The notes: generated by a model from the letters alone, not told the origin. A stretch of 47,206 bases of DNA from Nocardia cyriacigeorgica NBRC 100375 (GCF_000308555.1 NZ_BAFY01000190.1:1-47206); one strand, 5' to 3'. Counted from the stretch's first letter, positions 1 to 8,514 are shown. Numbers and translations: made by a program.

Positions 1-232
1 AAAAGGACAGCACATCTTTGGAACCGGTGGGCCGGATCTGCAGGAAGTCGCCGTCGGACGGCTCACCGAGGGCGATGACCTTGCCCGAGCGCCCTTCCGG
101 TATTCCCACAGCCGCGGCGGTGAACCACACCATGGGCGGGCGACCGGCAGCGATCTCGGTGGCGATCTGCGCAATCTCGGTGTCCGACAAGGGTTGCGGT
201 GTGTTCTTGGACTTTGTTCGCGGCGACGACAT
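1..232 (-). CDS. Conserved hypothetical protein, 3' part missing
   Basis: The reading frame starts with ATG at 232 on the minus strand and runs off the window edge, giving 77 codons. A GGAGAG Shine-Dalgarno lies about 5 nt upstream of the ATG, which fixes the start. The visible peptide begins MSSPRTKSKNTPQPLSDTEI and is a small soluble protein with no signal peptide or membrane segment. The second half (PEGRSGKVIALGEPSDGDF) looks like a small beta-rich fold, but I do not recognise a family. It is transcribed away from the acyl-CoA ligase gene at 521, with about 290 bp between them. Function unknown. The codon pattern and start signals make it a credible gene. Confidence 0.65.
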   Translation of the reverse strand, partial: MSSPRTKSKNTPQPLSDTEIAQIATEIAAGRPPMVWFTAAAVGIPEGRSGKVIALGEPSDGDFLQIRPTGSKDVLSF

Positions 233-417
233 GGGGCTCTCCGGGCAATTCTCGCGTTTCGTGAAGGGGCCTGCGTGCACAGATGATGCCGCACCCCACC
301 GACAGGTTCTCCCCGAACCCGGCGAATCCACCCGCCGCGGGCACGCGAGGACAGGCTCGGCCGATCCGTATCGATCGCGCCGATCCCGCTTCCACGGCAC
401 GCCGGTTGCGATAAGAA

Positions 418-431
418 TAGAACACGTTCTA
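418..431. promoter_or_regulatory. KstR operator upstream of the acyl-CoA ligase
   Basis: The 14-mer TAGAACACGTTCTA fits the published KstR consensus TnnAACnnGTTnnA at every fixed position. KstR is the TetR-type repressor of cholesterol and steroid degradation in mycobacteria, Rhodococcus and Nocardia. The site lies 90 bp before the ligase start codon. A second copy sits at 2406-2419, which makes a chance match less likely. No kstR gene is in the window. Confidence 0.8.
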
Positions 432-520
432 GGAATGGGTGCGCCGGTGTGCGGACTCGGAACAGGCAAGCCCGGACGCGTCGGCGAGGCGTCCGGGAGA
501 AACGAACGGCAGGAACCGCG

Positions 521-2167
521 ATGACCGAAACCGTCGATCAGCAGGCGCTCACCATGGCCGCCATCGGCAAGCTCACCGGCCCCGGTGGGCCGTTCGAGAT
601 GACGGTGCAGCAGGTGCTCGGCGCGCCGACACCGTTGCTCGTGCACCGCGAACGCAGCCTGGCCGACGTGCTCGCGGCGTCGACCCGCTGGGGCGATCGC
701 GATTACCTGGTCACCGAGCAGACCCGACTGTCGTTCACCGAGCACGCGGCCGCCGCGGGCGCGCTGGCTCGAGCGCTGCGCGATCGCTACGGCGTCGGCA
801 AGGGAGATCGGGTCGGCATCCTGGCCGCGAACACCCCGGAATGGGTGGTGGCGTTCTGGGCCGCGCAGTGCCTGGGCGCGATCGCGGTCGGGTACAACGC
901 GTGGTGGGCGCCACCGGAGATCTCCTACGGTCTCGGCCACACCACGCCGTCGGTGCTGATCGCCGATGCCAAGCGCGCCGCCCGGGTCGCCGAACTGGGC
1001 ATCGACGTCCCCGTCCTCACCATGGAAGACGACGTCGCGGCGTTGATCGCGGAGTTCGCCGGCGGCGAGCTGCCGAGAACAGCGGTGGCCGAGGACGATC
1101 CCGCCGTCATCCTGTACACCAGCGGCACCAGCGGCCGCCCCAAGGGGGTGACGCATTCGCACCGCAACCTCATCGCCGTCATCGGCTATCACCGGTTCAA
1201 CGACGCGCTCGCGGCGGAACTGACCGGGACCCCCGACAACGGCGGCAGGCGGTTCCTGCTCACCTCACCGCTGTTCCATATCGCCAGCCTGCACAATCTG
1301 GTCGTCCCGCGCCTGGTCAGCGGGGATACGGCGGTCATCCATCAGGGCTCGTTCGACGCCGACCGGGTGCTGCGGCTGATCGAGCGCGAGCGGGTCAGCA
1401 ATTGGGGCGCGATGCCGACCATGGCGACGCGGATGCTGGAATGCGATCTCGGTGCCTACGACCTGTCGTCGCTGCGCGCGTTCTCGCTGAACTCGGCGCC
1501 GTCATCGGCGGCATTGCAGCAGCGGCTGCGCGCGCAGCTGCCCGTGGCCCGCACCGCGCTGGTCACCAGTTATGGCCTCACCGAATGCAGTACGGCGGCA
1601 ACCTTGGCCGCACCGGCCGAGCTCGCCGCGTTCCCGGACACCGTCGGGCGCCCGGTGCTCGGGGTCTCGGTGGAGATCCACGACGAGACCGGCGCTCAGC
1701 TGCCCGACGGCGAGGAGGGCGAGATCTGGGTGCACGGACCGTACGTGATGCTCGGGTACTGGAACGACCTCGCCGCGACGGCGGCCGCGATCACCCCCGA
1801 TCGCAAGCTGCGCACCGGCGATATCGGCGTGCTAGAGGACGGCCGGTTGCGCCTGTCCGGTCGACGCTCGGATCTGATCCTGCGCGGCGGCGAGAACGTC
1901 TACCCCACCGAGATCGAGCAGTGCCTCGACGAGCATCCGGCGGTGGTGGAGAGCGCGGTACTCGGCGTGCCGGATCCGGATCTGGGGCAGGCGGTGGCCG
2001 CGGTGGTGGTCGTCGAGAACCTCACCGCCACCGATGAAGACGAGTTGCGCGCGTTCGCCGCCGAGCGTCTGGCCTATTACAAGGTCCCGGCCCGGTGGCG
2101 GCTCACCACCACCGCGCTCCCGCGCAATGCCACCGGGAAGGTCATCCGCGCGGGCCTCGAGCCGTAA
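521..2167 (+). CDS. fadD: Acyl-CoA synthetase (FadD-type AMP-forming ligase)
   Basis: This 548-residue protein belongs to the ANL superfamily, which activates a carboxylic acid with ATP to an acyl-AMP and then a CoA thioester. The ATP-binding motif reads [11 protein letters not shown] (about residue 195), followed by SYGLTECS, the hinge region [31 protein letters not shown], and the C-terminal catalytic lysine in PRNATGK. Length is normal for the family. I chose ATG 521, preceded by GGCAGGAAC, over an in-frame GTG at 449 because the longer N-terminus is arginine-rich and unlike the family. The KstR operator at 418-431 suggests a substrate from sterol side-chain or ring degradation; the exact substrate cannot be read from sequence. 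It is not part of a visible operon, as a minus-strand ORF follows. Confidence 0.9.
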   Translation: MTETVDQQALTMAAIGKLTGPGGPFEMTVQQVLGAPTPLLVHRERSLADVLAASTRWGDRDYLVTEQTRLSFTEHAAAAGALARALRDRYGVGKGDRVGILAANTPEWVVAFWAAQCLGAIAVGYNAWWAPPEISYGLGHTTPSVLIADAKRAARVAELGIDVPVLTMEDDVAALIAEFAGGELPRTAVAEDDPAVILYTSGTSGRPKGVTHSHRNLIAVIGYHRFNDALAAELTGTPDNGGRRFLLTSPLFHIASLHNLVVPRLVSGDTAVIHQGSFDADRVLRLIERERVSNWGAMPTMATRMLECDLGAYDLSSLRAFSLNSAPSSAALQQRLRAQLPVARTALVTSYGLTECSTAATLAAPAELAAFPDTVGRPVLGVSVEIHDETGAQLPDGEEGEIWVHGPYVMLGYWNDLAATAAAITPDRKLRTGDIGVLEDGRLRLSGRRSDLILRGGENVYPTEIEQCLDEHPAVVESAVLGVPDPDLGQAVAAVVVVENLTATDEDELRAFAAERLAYYKVPARWRLTTTALPRNATGKVIRAGLEP

Positions 2168-2175
2168 CCGCCCGG

Positions 2176-2262
2176 CTACAGCGAGACGATCAGCAGGAAG
2201 AGCGCTGCCTGGATGGTCTGGAAAAGACGGTTCAGGTTCTGCTGGATTTCGGCGCTGCCCAT
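2176..2262 (-). CDS. Candidate 28-residue membrane peptide
   Basis: A short ORF starts at ATG 2262 on the minus strand and ends with TAG at 2176. It has an ideal ribosome-binding site: GGAGG followed by a 6-nt spacer. The peptide begins MGSAEIQQNLNRLFQTIQ, and its last 10 residues are hydrophobic (AALFLLIVSL), so it could be an amphipathic helix running into a short membrane segment. It sits in the gap between the ligase and SnoaL genes and is read away from the second KstR operator, so it could be controlled by KstR. I know of no homologue. The strong start signal argues for translation, but at this length coding cannot be proven from sequence alone. Confidence 0.45.
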   Translation of the reverse strand: MGSAEIQQNLNRLFQTIQAALFLLIVSL

Positions 2263-2405
2263 GCCCGGCCTCCATTCGTCCGGCCGACGCACTCCCGAAC
2301 GGGAGCGGTTCGGTACTACTCCAGTGTGACAGAGCATGGCGGCGCGGAAAGCCCCTGTTCACCTGGGCACCGGCGCGGTGGAACGGGTCATCGACGCCAT
2401 GAAAT

Positions 2406-2419
2406 TAGAACTCGTTCTA
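2406..2419. promoter_or_regulatory. KstR operator upstream of the SnoaL-like gene
   Basis: TAGAACTCGTTCTA matches TnnAACnnGTTnnA at every fixed position and differs from the first site only in the two central bases. It lies about 50 bp before the GTG start at 2468. It could also act on the oppositely read peptide gene ending at 2176. Confidence 0.8.
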
Positions 2420-2467
2420 CCATGGGATGGGCCGCGTATCCGCGGCTCGTTCGACGAAGGAGTTGCC

Positions 2468-3289
2468 GTGCCCTTGGACGCATCCGGTGCGAGCCTGCTC
2501 GCCGCAGTACAGGCCTCCCCTCGCGCGGTCGCCGCCCATGACCGGCAGGCGTGGGTCGGCCTGTTCACCGCCGATGCGACAGTGCGCGACCCGGTCGGTG
2601 CCCGCCCGCATACCGGTCGTGCGGCCATCGAACGCTTCTACGACACCTTCATCGCACCCAATGCCATCGAGTTCCGGGTCGACCACGACTTCACCGGACC
2701 GGCCGTCGTGGTCCGCGATCTGAGCATCCTGACCACCATGTCCACCGGCGCGCAGGTGCTGGTGCCGATGCATCTGCGCTACGACCTGACCGAGATCGAC
2801 GGCGAACTGCGGATCACCCACCTCGCCGCGCACTGGGAGCTGGCGGCGATGGTGGCGCAGCTACTACGCACCGGCGCACGGGGTTTCGGCGCCGGGATGA
2901 AGCTCGGCGCGGCGCTGGTACGCAATCAAGGCCTGGCCGGTGCGGCGGGGATGGCGCGCGGATTCACCGGCGTCGGCCGGGCGGGCAAGCGCGTGGCGAC
3001 GGAGCTGTTCGACGCGGCGAACACAGGCGACACCGCGCACGTACGCAGACTGCTCGGCGCCGGCACGGTCATCGAATGTCCCGCGGGCACGGTCGTTTCC
3101 GCCGACGAGTTCACCGCATGGGCGGGTGCGGGCCTGCGGGCCGGCAAGATGATCGCGGCAGGGCGGTCGGTCACGACGAGCGTGGAGCTCGGCAGCGCGC
3201 GGGCTGTGGTCGCGCTGGAATTCGACTCGGACGCACCCCGGATCCATCAGGTCGTCGTGTTCAGCGAACGGGTTCCGCAACGGTCCTGA
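2468..3289 (+). CDS. SnoaL/NTF2-like protein, ketosteroid-isomerase superfamily
   Basis: A 273-residue protein. The N-terminal half (about residues 15-130) has the NTF2-like cone-fold pattern: an early helix, AWVGLFTADATVRDPVG, then GRAAIERFYDTFIAP and a beta-rich stretch. The C-terminal part (about 175-270) repeats the pattern more weakly (ELFDAANTGDTAHVRRLL, VVALEFDSDAPRIHQVVVF), so it looks like two NTF2-like domains joined by a glycine/alanine-rich linker. I placed the start at GTG 2468 because GAAGGAG lies just upstream; the frame stays open further upstream, but that would put the KstR operator inside the gene. With that operator, a role in steroid or side-chain catabolism is likely, perhaps as an isomerase or dehydratase. 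Catalytic residues cannot be assigned with certainty. Confidence 0.8.
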   Translation: MPLDASGASLLAAVQASPRAVAAHDRQAWVGLFTADATVRDPVGARPHTGRAAIERFYDTFIAPNAIEFRVDHDFTGPAVVVRDLSILTTMSTGAQVLVPMHLRYDLTEIDGELRITHLAAHWELAAMVAQLLRTGARGFGAGMKLGAALVRNQGLAGAAGMARGFTGVGRAGKRVATELFDAANTGDTAHVRRLLGAGTVIECPAGTVVSADEFTAWAGAGLRAGKMIAAGRSVTTSVELGSARAVVALEFDSDAPRIHQVVVFSERVPQRS

Positions 3290-3365
3290 GAACCGCTTCG
3301 CGCGCACGCTCGCCCGGATATCGGCACGCGCTCCCTACCGGAATCCGCGCGCCGGCCGGCGCCGT

Positions 3366-4178
3366 CTACCCCTGCGCCCGCGCCCAGACGATGCTCGGCG
3401 GAATATCGCGCAGTACCGGCAGCCGGTCGAAGATCGGCGCGAGCACGGCGAGCACACCGTGGGACGGGCCGTAGGACGACACCCGGATGTCGGCGAACTT
3501 CGGACTCCACTGCCGCAGCAGACCTTCGATGCGGCTGCGCTCGACGCCCCAGGGCATGGGCGGGGCCGTATAGGCGGGTGTCCTGCGGTAGCCCTTCATG
3601 GTCTTGTCGGAGAACCAGGGCGGAATCGTGTCGAACATCAGCTCGACGCCGGGGAACCGATCGACGATCGCGACACAGAGCCGGCGCACGTCGTCGGGCT
3701 CGAAGTACATGAAAAGGCCCTGCGCCGAGACGAACACACCACGCCGCGGATCCTCGACGTGGTCGAGCCAGGACAGGTCCAGCGCGCTGACCGGCAGATG
3801 ACGGCAGCGGTCGGTCGCGGGCAGGTAGCGCTCGCGGATCTCGATCGCCTCGGGCACGTCGACACACAGCCACCGCACCTTGCCGTCGTCGCAGCGCTGA
3901 AACTGGGTTTCCAGCCCGGCCGCCAGTTCCACCACGGAACCACCCGGATGGGCGGCGAGCCAGGGACGCAGTGCCTCGTCGAAGCGCAACGAGCGGACGG
4001 CGTGGGTGCCGTCGGGTGTGCCGAAGGCCGCCTCGTAGTCGAAGTCGATCGATTCGTAGATGCGCACGCACTCCGGGTCGCGCAGCACCGCGTCGGCGCG
4101 CAACGACTCACCGGCCCGGTTGTGCAGCGTCCACAGCATCGTCAGCGGGATACCGCTGAGCTCGACGTCACCGCTCAT
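3366..4178 (-). CDS. Class I SAM-dependent methyltransferase, LCM/PPM family
   Basis: A 270-residue protein of the leucine-carboxyl-methyltransferase-like family, which is expanded in mycobacteria and Nocardia. It begins MSGDVELSGIPLTMLWTLHN and has IYESIDFDY, the SAM-binding glycine motif VVELAAGLETQF (about residue 92), an acidic residue after a strand in WLCVDVPEA, and FVSAQGLFMYFEPDDV. The start at 4178 has GGAAGAGG upstream; longer in-frame extensions lack a ribosome-binding site. The substrate is unknown; relatives methylate small molecules or natural products. A weak DtxR/IdeR-like box lies at 4231-4248 upstream, so iron control is possible. It converges with the SnoaL-like gene and has no obvious operon partner. 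Confidence 0.85.
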   Translation of the reverse strand: MSGDVELSGIPLTMLWTLHNRAGESLRADAVLRDPECVRIYESIDFDYEAAFGTPDGTHAVRSLRFDEALRPWLAAHPGGSVVELAAGLETQFQRCDDGKVRWLCVDVPEAIEIRERYLPATDRCRHLPVSALDLSWLDHVEDPRRGVFVSAQGLFMYFEPDDVRRLCVAIVDRFPGVELMFDTIPPWFSDKTMKGYRRTPAYTAPPMPWGVERSRIEGLLRQWSPKFADIRVSSYGPSHGVLAVLAPIFDRLPVLRDIPPSIVWARAQG

Positions 4179-4230
4179 CAGATCCACCTCTTCCTGCCGC
4201 CGCGACGGCCGTAACCAGGAGGGATAGCTC

Positions 4231-4248
4231 GGTATGGGTAGCCTAACC
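4231..4248. promoter_or_regulatory. Possible iron box (IdeR/DtxR-type) upstream of the methyltransferase
   Basis: On the minus strand the site reads GGTTAGGCTACCCATACC. Against the 19-bp iron-box consensus TTAGGTTAGGCTAACCTAA it matches the core well (12 of 13 in GGTTAGGCTAACC) but the flanks poorly, about 13 of 19 overall. It lies about 55 bp before the methyltransferase start. Tentative. Confidence 0.35.
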
Positions 4249-4285
4249 ACGAAACGGTCGCGGTGGGGTTCCTCGATATGCGGCC

Positions 4286-4317
4286 GGGCCGTCGGCGGTC
4301 GAAACCACCGACGGCCC
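4286..4317 (-). terminator. Hairpin terminator after aztD
   Basis: GGGCCGTCGG pairs perfectly with CCGACGGCCC around a 12-nt loop in which GGT and ACC can also pair. It lies about 20 bp past the aztD stop codon. There is no U-tract, as is common in high-GC actinobacteria. Confidence 0.65.
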
Positions 4318-4337
4318 GCGACCACGATGCGCGGGTG

Positions 4338-5492
4338 TCAGGAACGCACGCCGCTGAGCTCGTTCGGGGTCTCCGGCAGGCTTGCCGAGGCCGTCACCGT
4401 GCCGGTGGCCAGATCGACCCGGTGCACCGACTTCGTCGCCGTATCGGTGACGTAGGCGATGCCGTCGCGCACGAAGATCGCCGGCCGCGGCTGCTGCCAT
4501 TCCAGCGGCTCCTGCCACGGGTCGAGCACCGGGATCGTCGTGGTGACCGTGCCCGCGACCGGGTCGATGACGTGGATCTTCCCGTCGGTGCCGAGCACGA
4601 GCGCTTCACCCCGCGGACCACGCGCCAGCGACCGGAAGGTGTAGCTGGTGCCGAGATCGACCAGCCGCAATGTGCCGGTGGCCGTGTCGATCAGGGAAAT
4701 CTGCTGCGGGCGTACGAGTTCGGCGTCCTTGTCCTGCTTGTAGTCGCCGAGCACGATGGGCGAGACGTCACTGCCCGCCTGGTTACCGATGCGCCCGTAC
4801 GGCGTCGGGCTGGTGACCTTGGTGATGGTGCCGCCGCGGTAGATCAGCGCGCCGGTCTGGCAGCCGACGACCACGGCCTCACCCTGTGCGGTCGCCTCAC
4901 CGTGTACGCCGGGGCAGTCCTCGTTGCGGGCGATCTCCTTGCGGTCGGCGTCGAGCACCACGATTCCGGTGCGCGATTCCTCGGTACCGACCGTCAGCAC
5001 CAGGTCACCGTTGGCCATTTCGACAGCGACACCGTGATGCGGTGCGGGCGCCTGAAACACCTCGGTCTCGGGCTTGTCCTCGCCGAGCTGATCGGGATCG
5101 AAGGAGGTCACCTCACCGCTACCGTCCGCGAACAGCACGGTCCGCCCGGCATGACCGACGACGTGTCCCGGCTTCGCGGCGGGGAAATCGACCCCGGTGA
5201 ACCGGCCGTCGACGGCGTCGAGCACCCGGAAGGCGTCCGCGGTGGAGACCAGCATGTGCCGGTCGTCGCCGGCCGGGTTGAGCCGGTTGAAGCCCGCTAG
5301 CGCGATCTCACCGGTGGTCGCGAGGGTGTCCGGGTCGAGCAGGTAGATGCCGCCGTCGTAGGTGGCCGCGAGCGGGGCGGTGACGGGCGCTGCCGCCTGC
5401 TCTGCCTCGTCGCTGCCGCAGCCGCTGAGCGCGACCGTCGCGGTGAGCAGGGCCGAGAGCGCCACCGTTGTGGTGCGGGTCCGAGTACGCAT
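4338..5492 (-). CDS. aztD: Zinc metallochaperone AztD, beta-propeller lipoprotein
   Basis: A 384-residue secreted protein. The N-terminus is a lipoprotein signal peptide with the lipobox LSGC near residue 25. The rest is a repeating beta-propeller (YLLDPDTL, LFADGSG, VVLDADRK, ALVLGTDGKIHVIDPVAG, YVTDTATKSVHRVDLATG). Histidines suited to zinc binding appear in APHHGVAV and in the CPGVHGE motif. AztD homologues hand zinc to the binding protein AztC outside the membrane. I chose ATG 5492 with GGAG upstream; a GTG at 5552 would overlap the aztC stop, but it adds 20 residues before a clear signal peptide. It is the last gene of the aztB-aztC-aztD operon. The propeller resembles the C-terminal domain of the AztB fusion protein. 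Confidence 0.85.
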   Translation of the reverse strand: MRTRTRTTTVALSALLTATVALSGCGSDEAEQAAAPVTAPLAATYDGGIYLLDPDTLATTGEIALAGFNRLNPAGDDRHMLVSTADAFRVLDAVDGRFTGVDFPAAKPGHVVGHAGRTVLFADGSGEVTSFDPDQLGEDKPETEVFQAPAPHHGVAVEMANGDLVLTVGTEESRTGIVVLDADRKEIARNEDCPGVHGEATAQGEAVVVGCQTGALIYRGGTITKVTSPTPYGRIGNQAGSDVSPIVLGDYKQDKDAELVRPQQISLIDTATGTLRLVDLGTSYTFRSLARGPRGEALVLGTDGKIHVIDPVAGTVTTTIPVLDPWQEPLEWQQPRPAIFVRDGIAYVTDTATKSVHRVDLATGTVTASASLPETPNELSGVRS

Positions 5493-5548
5493 GTTGCTCC
5501 GTTTCCGTTGTACTGCTGAAGTTCTCGGCGCGAGCGCACCGGCGGGGT

Positions 5549-6463
5549 TCACGGGGCCAGCCCGGCGACGATGGCGTCGGTATTGGCGCGCATCATCTCC
5601 AGGTAGCTGCCCGCGCCCTCGCCCGGCGGAGTCAGCGATTCCGAATGCAGCCCGACCACCCGGACCTGCACGCCGGCCTGCTCGGCGAGCACCCGCGCGA
5701 GCCGGTCCGGTTGCGCGGAGTCCGCGAAGACCGTCGGCACACCCGCCGCGCGGATGGTGGCGGCCAACTCCGCCAGATCCGAGGGGCTCGGGGAGGCGAG
5801 GGTGGTGCCACTCGGGATCACCGCACCCACCACCTGGAACCCGAAACGCTGTGCCAGATAGCCGAAGACGTGATGATTGGTGACGAGCTTGCGGCGCTCG
5901 GCCGGCACGCTCGCGAAGCGCTGGGTCATCCAGGCCGCGAGCCCGTCCAGCTCGGCCAGATAGCGGTCGGCGTTCGCGCGGACGACGTCGGCGTCGACTC
6001 CCGGCACCTGCTCGATGACCCGATCCCGGATGACCTCGACCGCACGCCGCACCCGCTGCGGATCGGTCCAGAAATGTGGATCGGGCTGCCCGGCCGTGGC
6101 TCCGGAATCGAAGGCGATCGGGTCGATCTCGGCCCCGACGTACACCGTGGCCACCCCGGCGTCAGCGGCCGCCTCGACATTGCGGAGCACGCCCTCTTCC
6201 AGTCCGAGGCCGTTGGCCACGATCAGCCCGGCCCGCTCCAGCCCGGCAGCCTGCTGCGCCGAAACGGCGAACGAATGCGGGTCGCCCGCACGCGGCATGA
6301 GCACCGACACCGGCGCGGCGTCACCGACGATCGCCTGGGTGATATCGCCGAGGATGTCGGTGGTCACCACGACGGCGCCGCGGTCCGGTTCGGAATCGGC
6401 ACATCCGGTGAGAGCCATCATCGCGGCGAGCAACGCGACGATCATTCGGGCGAGCACGCTCAT
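5549..6463 (-). CDS. aztC: Zinc ABC transporter substrate-binding lipoprotein AztC
   Basis: A 304-residue cluster A-I (ZnuA/AztC) solute-binding protein. It has a signal peptide with lipobox LTGC (Cys21), then VVVTTDILGDITQAIVGD. The usual metal ligands are recognisable: His63 in GDPHSF, His130 in DPHFWTD, His197 or His198 in TNHHVFGY, and Asp248 in FADSAQPD. The long His-rich loop of classic ZnuA proteins is absent. The start is ATG 6463, which overlaps the TGA of the upstream aztB fusion (ATGA), so the two are probably translationally coupled. It should capture zinc outside the membrane, take it from AztD, and deliver it to the AztB permease. Confidence 0.9.
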   Translation of the reverse strand: MSVLARMIVALLAAMMALTGCADSEPDRGAVVVTTDILGDITQAIVGDAAPVSVLMPRAGDPHSFAVSAQQAAGLERAGLIVANGLGLEEGVLRNVEAAADAGVATVYVGAEIDPIAFDSGATAGQPDPHFWTDPQRVRRAVEVIRDRVIEQVPGVDADVVRANADRYLAELDGLAAWMTQRFASVPAERRKLVTNHHVFGYLAQRFGFQVVGAVIPSGTTLASPSPSDLAELAATIRAAGVPTVFADSAQPDRLARVLAEQAGVQVRVVGLHSESLTPPGEGAGSYLEMMRANTDAIVAGLAP

Positions 6464-8454
6464 CGGCCGGTCTCCACCATCAGCTCCGGTGCGATATCGA
6501 GGGTGAAAGTCCGTGCGATCCGCAGGTTGTCGTTGTAATCGATCTCGTGCACGACCCGCGCCGCCGGATCGTTGACGTAGGCGCGGTTGGCATCGACCAC
6601 GATCACCGGCGCCGCGGCACCGGGCGCGAGCGGCGCGGCGAGCACCTTCGTCTGCGCGGTCTCGGCGCCGCTGACCGGGTCGTATCCGCGCAGGATGCCG
6701 TCGGCGGTGAGCGCGATGATCGGCGTACCCGCGCCTGCGGTGTTGGTGGCGACCACCGGCCCTGTGGGAATGTGCGTCCATCGCCGGGCACTCACATCTA
6801 GTACTCCGACGCCGTCGGAGCCCGAGCGCGTCACCAGGGTGGTGCTCGAGGGGCGATGGAAGAAGGTATCCGCGGGCACGCTCATGCCGTCGGCGAACGG
6901 GATCCTGGTGGCGACGAAGCGCGCATCCTGCTCGGCCACCAAGACCGCCCCGTCGGCACATCCGATCACCACGCCGCGGCGGGTGACGGCCTGTCCATGT
7001 GGATCGGGGCACGTGGCGTCCACCGCGGTCACCTCGGCGCCGTCGCGGGAGCGCACCTCGACGCGGCCGGAACGCGACGCGACCACCAGCCTCCCCGCAT
7101 ACGGCACAACGGACGCGTTCGGGATGGCGCCCTGTTCCCGCACCGCTCCCTGGTCCAGGGCAGTGCGATCCAGCACGGTGGTCCCGGCTGCGTGGTTGAC
7201 GGTCGCGACCGTCTTGTCGCTGTGGGCGGCCGTGACCGGAACGGCGTCGAATCGGCCGACCTCCCGCGCGGAAGCGCGGTAATAGTGCACGTGATCGCCG
7301 TGATCGACCATCCAGCTGCCGCTGTCGACCACATGTGTCGATGCCGGGGTCGACAGGTACCCGTAGCGACCGTCGCCCGCGATCGCGGTGACGCCGGGGA
7401 CGGAACCGAGTTCGATCACCTCCTCGGTGATCAGATCGAGCACGCGCACCGCTCCGGTAGCACGTTCGGCGACAACGAGTCTCGGCTGCGCCTCGGCGGT
7501 CTCCTCCGCACCGGCGACATAACCGTGCGGCGTCGGCTCAGCAGCGGCGGGTTCGGTGTCGGCACCACACCCGATGAGAGGGAAGGCCAGCGTCAGCGCC
7601 GCGGCCACCGTCACCGGCGCGGTGGCCGCACGCAGGTTCAGACGTTCCCGCAGCCGGGAGACCAGCGCGGACAGGAAGAACAGCGTGACCGCGGTCCCGG
7701 CGATGGTCGCACCCGCGGCAGTCCCGGCATGCCAGGAGATGAGCAGCCCGACCACTGTCGCGACCGAACCGAACGCCGCCGCCAGCGCCATCACCATCGG
7801 GATCCGGTGGGCGAACAGCATCGCCGCGGCCGGCGGCGCGATGAGCAAGCCGAACACCAGCAGTGTCCCGACGATATGGAACGACGCCACGATGGCAAGG
7901 GTGAGCAACCCGACGAGCACGAACTGAGCGCGCCGCGGCGCCAAGCCGAGGGTCTGCGCGGTGCGCGGGTCGAAGGTGAGCGCGAGGAAGGCGCGATGCC
8001 CGAGCACGGCCACCACCAGTGCGATCAGCAAGGCGGCCAGCAGGAACAGCAGGTCGCGCTGCCGCGTCGCCAAGACGTCACCGAACAGGAATCCGGTGAG
8101 GTCCACCGCGAAAGACTGCGACCGCGACACGATGATCACGCCGATGGCCAGCATGCCGACGAACAGTAGACCGATGCCGGTGTCGGCCGATCTGCGCCGA
8201 TCGCGGCTCAGCACAGTCACTCCCGCTGCCATCGCGGTCGCGCTGACCGCCGCACCCAGTAGCAGGTTCCCGCCGAGCAGCGAGGCGATCGCGATACCCG
8301 GCAGCATGCCGTGGGCCATCGCATCGCTGAGAAAGGCCATGCCGCGCACCACAACCCACGTGCCCGCGATCGCGCACAGGCAGGAGACCAGCAATCCGCC
8401 CCACACCGCCCGTTGCACGAAAGACACCTCGAACGGGGCGAATAGCCAATCCAT
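6460..8454 (-). CDS. aztB: AztB zinc permease fused to an AztD-like beta-propeller
   Basis: A 664-residue protein with two parts. Residues 1 to about 272 are an ABC-3 family metal permease with many hydrophobic helices and conserved stretches such as VVVRGMAFLSDAMAHGMLPG and LVFGLLIAPPAAAMLF. After a short basic linker comes another hydrophobic segment (VTVAAALTLAFPLIGC) that looks like a lipoprotein signal with a lipobox-like Cys296. Then about 350 residues form an AztD-like propeller (LVVAERATGAVRVLDL, VDHGDHVHYY, CPDPHGQAV). The CPxxHG motif is shared with AztD. The frame is open throughout. I start at ATG 8454 because an earlier ATG at 8487 lies inside the Zur-like box. Most AztB proteins are permease only, so the fusion is unusual. 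Confidence 0.85.
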   Translation of the reverse strand: MDWLFAPFEVSFVQRAVWGGLLVSCLCAIAGTWVVVRGMAFLSDAMAHGMLPGIAIASLLGGNLLLGAAVSATAMAAGVTVLSRDRRRSADTGIGLLFVGMLAIGVIIVSRSQSFAVDLTGFLFGDVLATRQRDLLFLLAALLIALVVAVLGHRAFLALTFDPRTAQTLGLAPRRAQFVLVGLLTLAIVASFHIVGTLLVFGLLIAPPAAAMLFAHRIPMVMALAAAFGSVATVVGLLISWHAGTAAGATIAGTAVTLFFLSALVSRLRERLNLRAATAPVTVAAALTLAFPLIGCGADTEPAAAEPTPHGYVAGAEETAEAQPRLVVAERATGAVRVLDLITEEVIELGSVPGVTAIAGDGRYGYLSTPASTHVVDSGSWMVDHGDHVHYYRASAREVGRFDAVPVTAAHSDKTVATVNHAAGTTVLDRTALDQGAVREQGAIPNASVVPYAGRLVVASRSGRVEVRSRDGAEVTAVDATCPDPHGQAVTRRGVVIGCADGAVLVAEQDARFVATRIPFADGMSVPADTFFHRPSSTTLVTRSGSDGVGVLDVSARRWTHIPTGPVVATNTAGAGTPIIALTADGILRGYDPVSGAETAQTKVLAAPLAPGAAAPVIVVDANRAYVNDPAARVVHEIDYNDNLRIARTFTLDIAPELMVETGR

Positions 8455-8469
8455 GATGCGACACCCTAG

Positions 8470-8488
8470 AATGGAAACGATTTTCATT
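8470..8488. promoter_or_regulatory. Zur-like box between aztB and aztA
   Basis: AATGGAAACGATTTTCATT is an imperfect palindrome close to the actinobacterial Zur core TGAAAATnATTTTCA, in a locally AT-rich stretch. It sits between the divergent aztB and aztA starts, so one site could repress both transcription units when zinc is plentiful. Confidence 0.75.
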
Positions 8489-8514
8489 ATAAGTTAAGTG
8501 ACGGGAGTCGCATC

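Noticed and set aside
449..520. Longer N-terminus of the acyl-CoA ligase from GTG 449
   Set aside because: The extra residues are mostly arginine, no ribosome-binding site precedes the GTG, and ATG 521 has better signals.
8455..8487. Longer N-terminus of the AztB fusion from ATG 8487
   Set aside because: This ATG lies inside the Zur-like box, and the added 11 residues are not typical of the permease.
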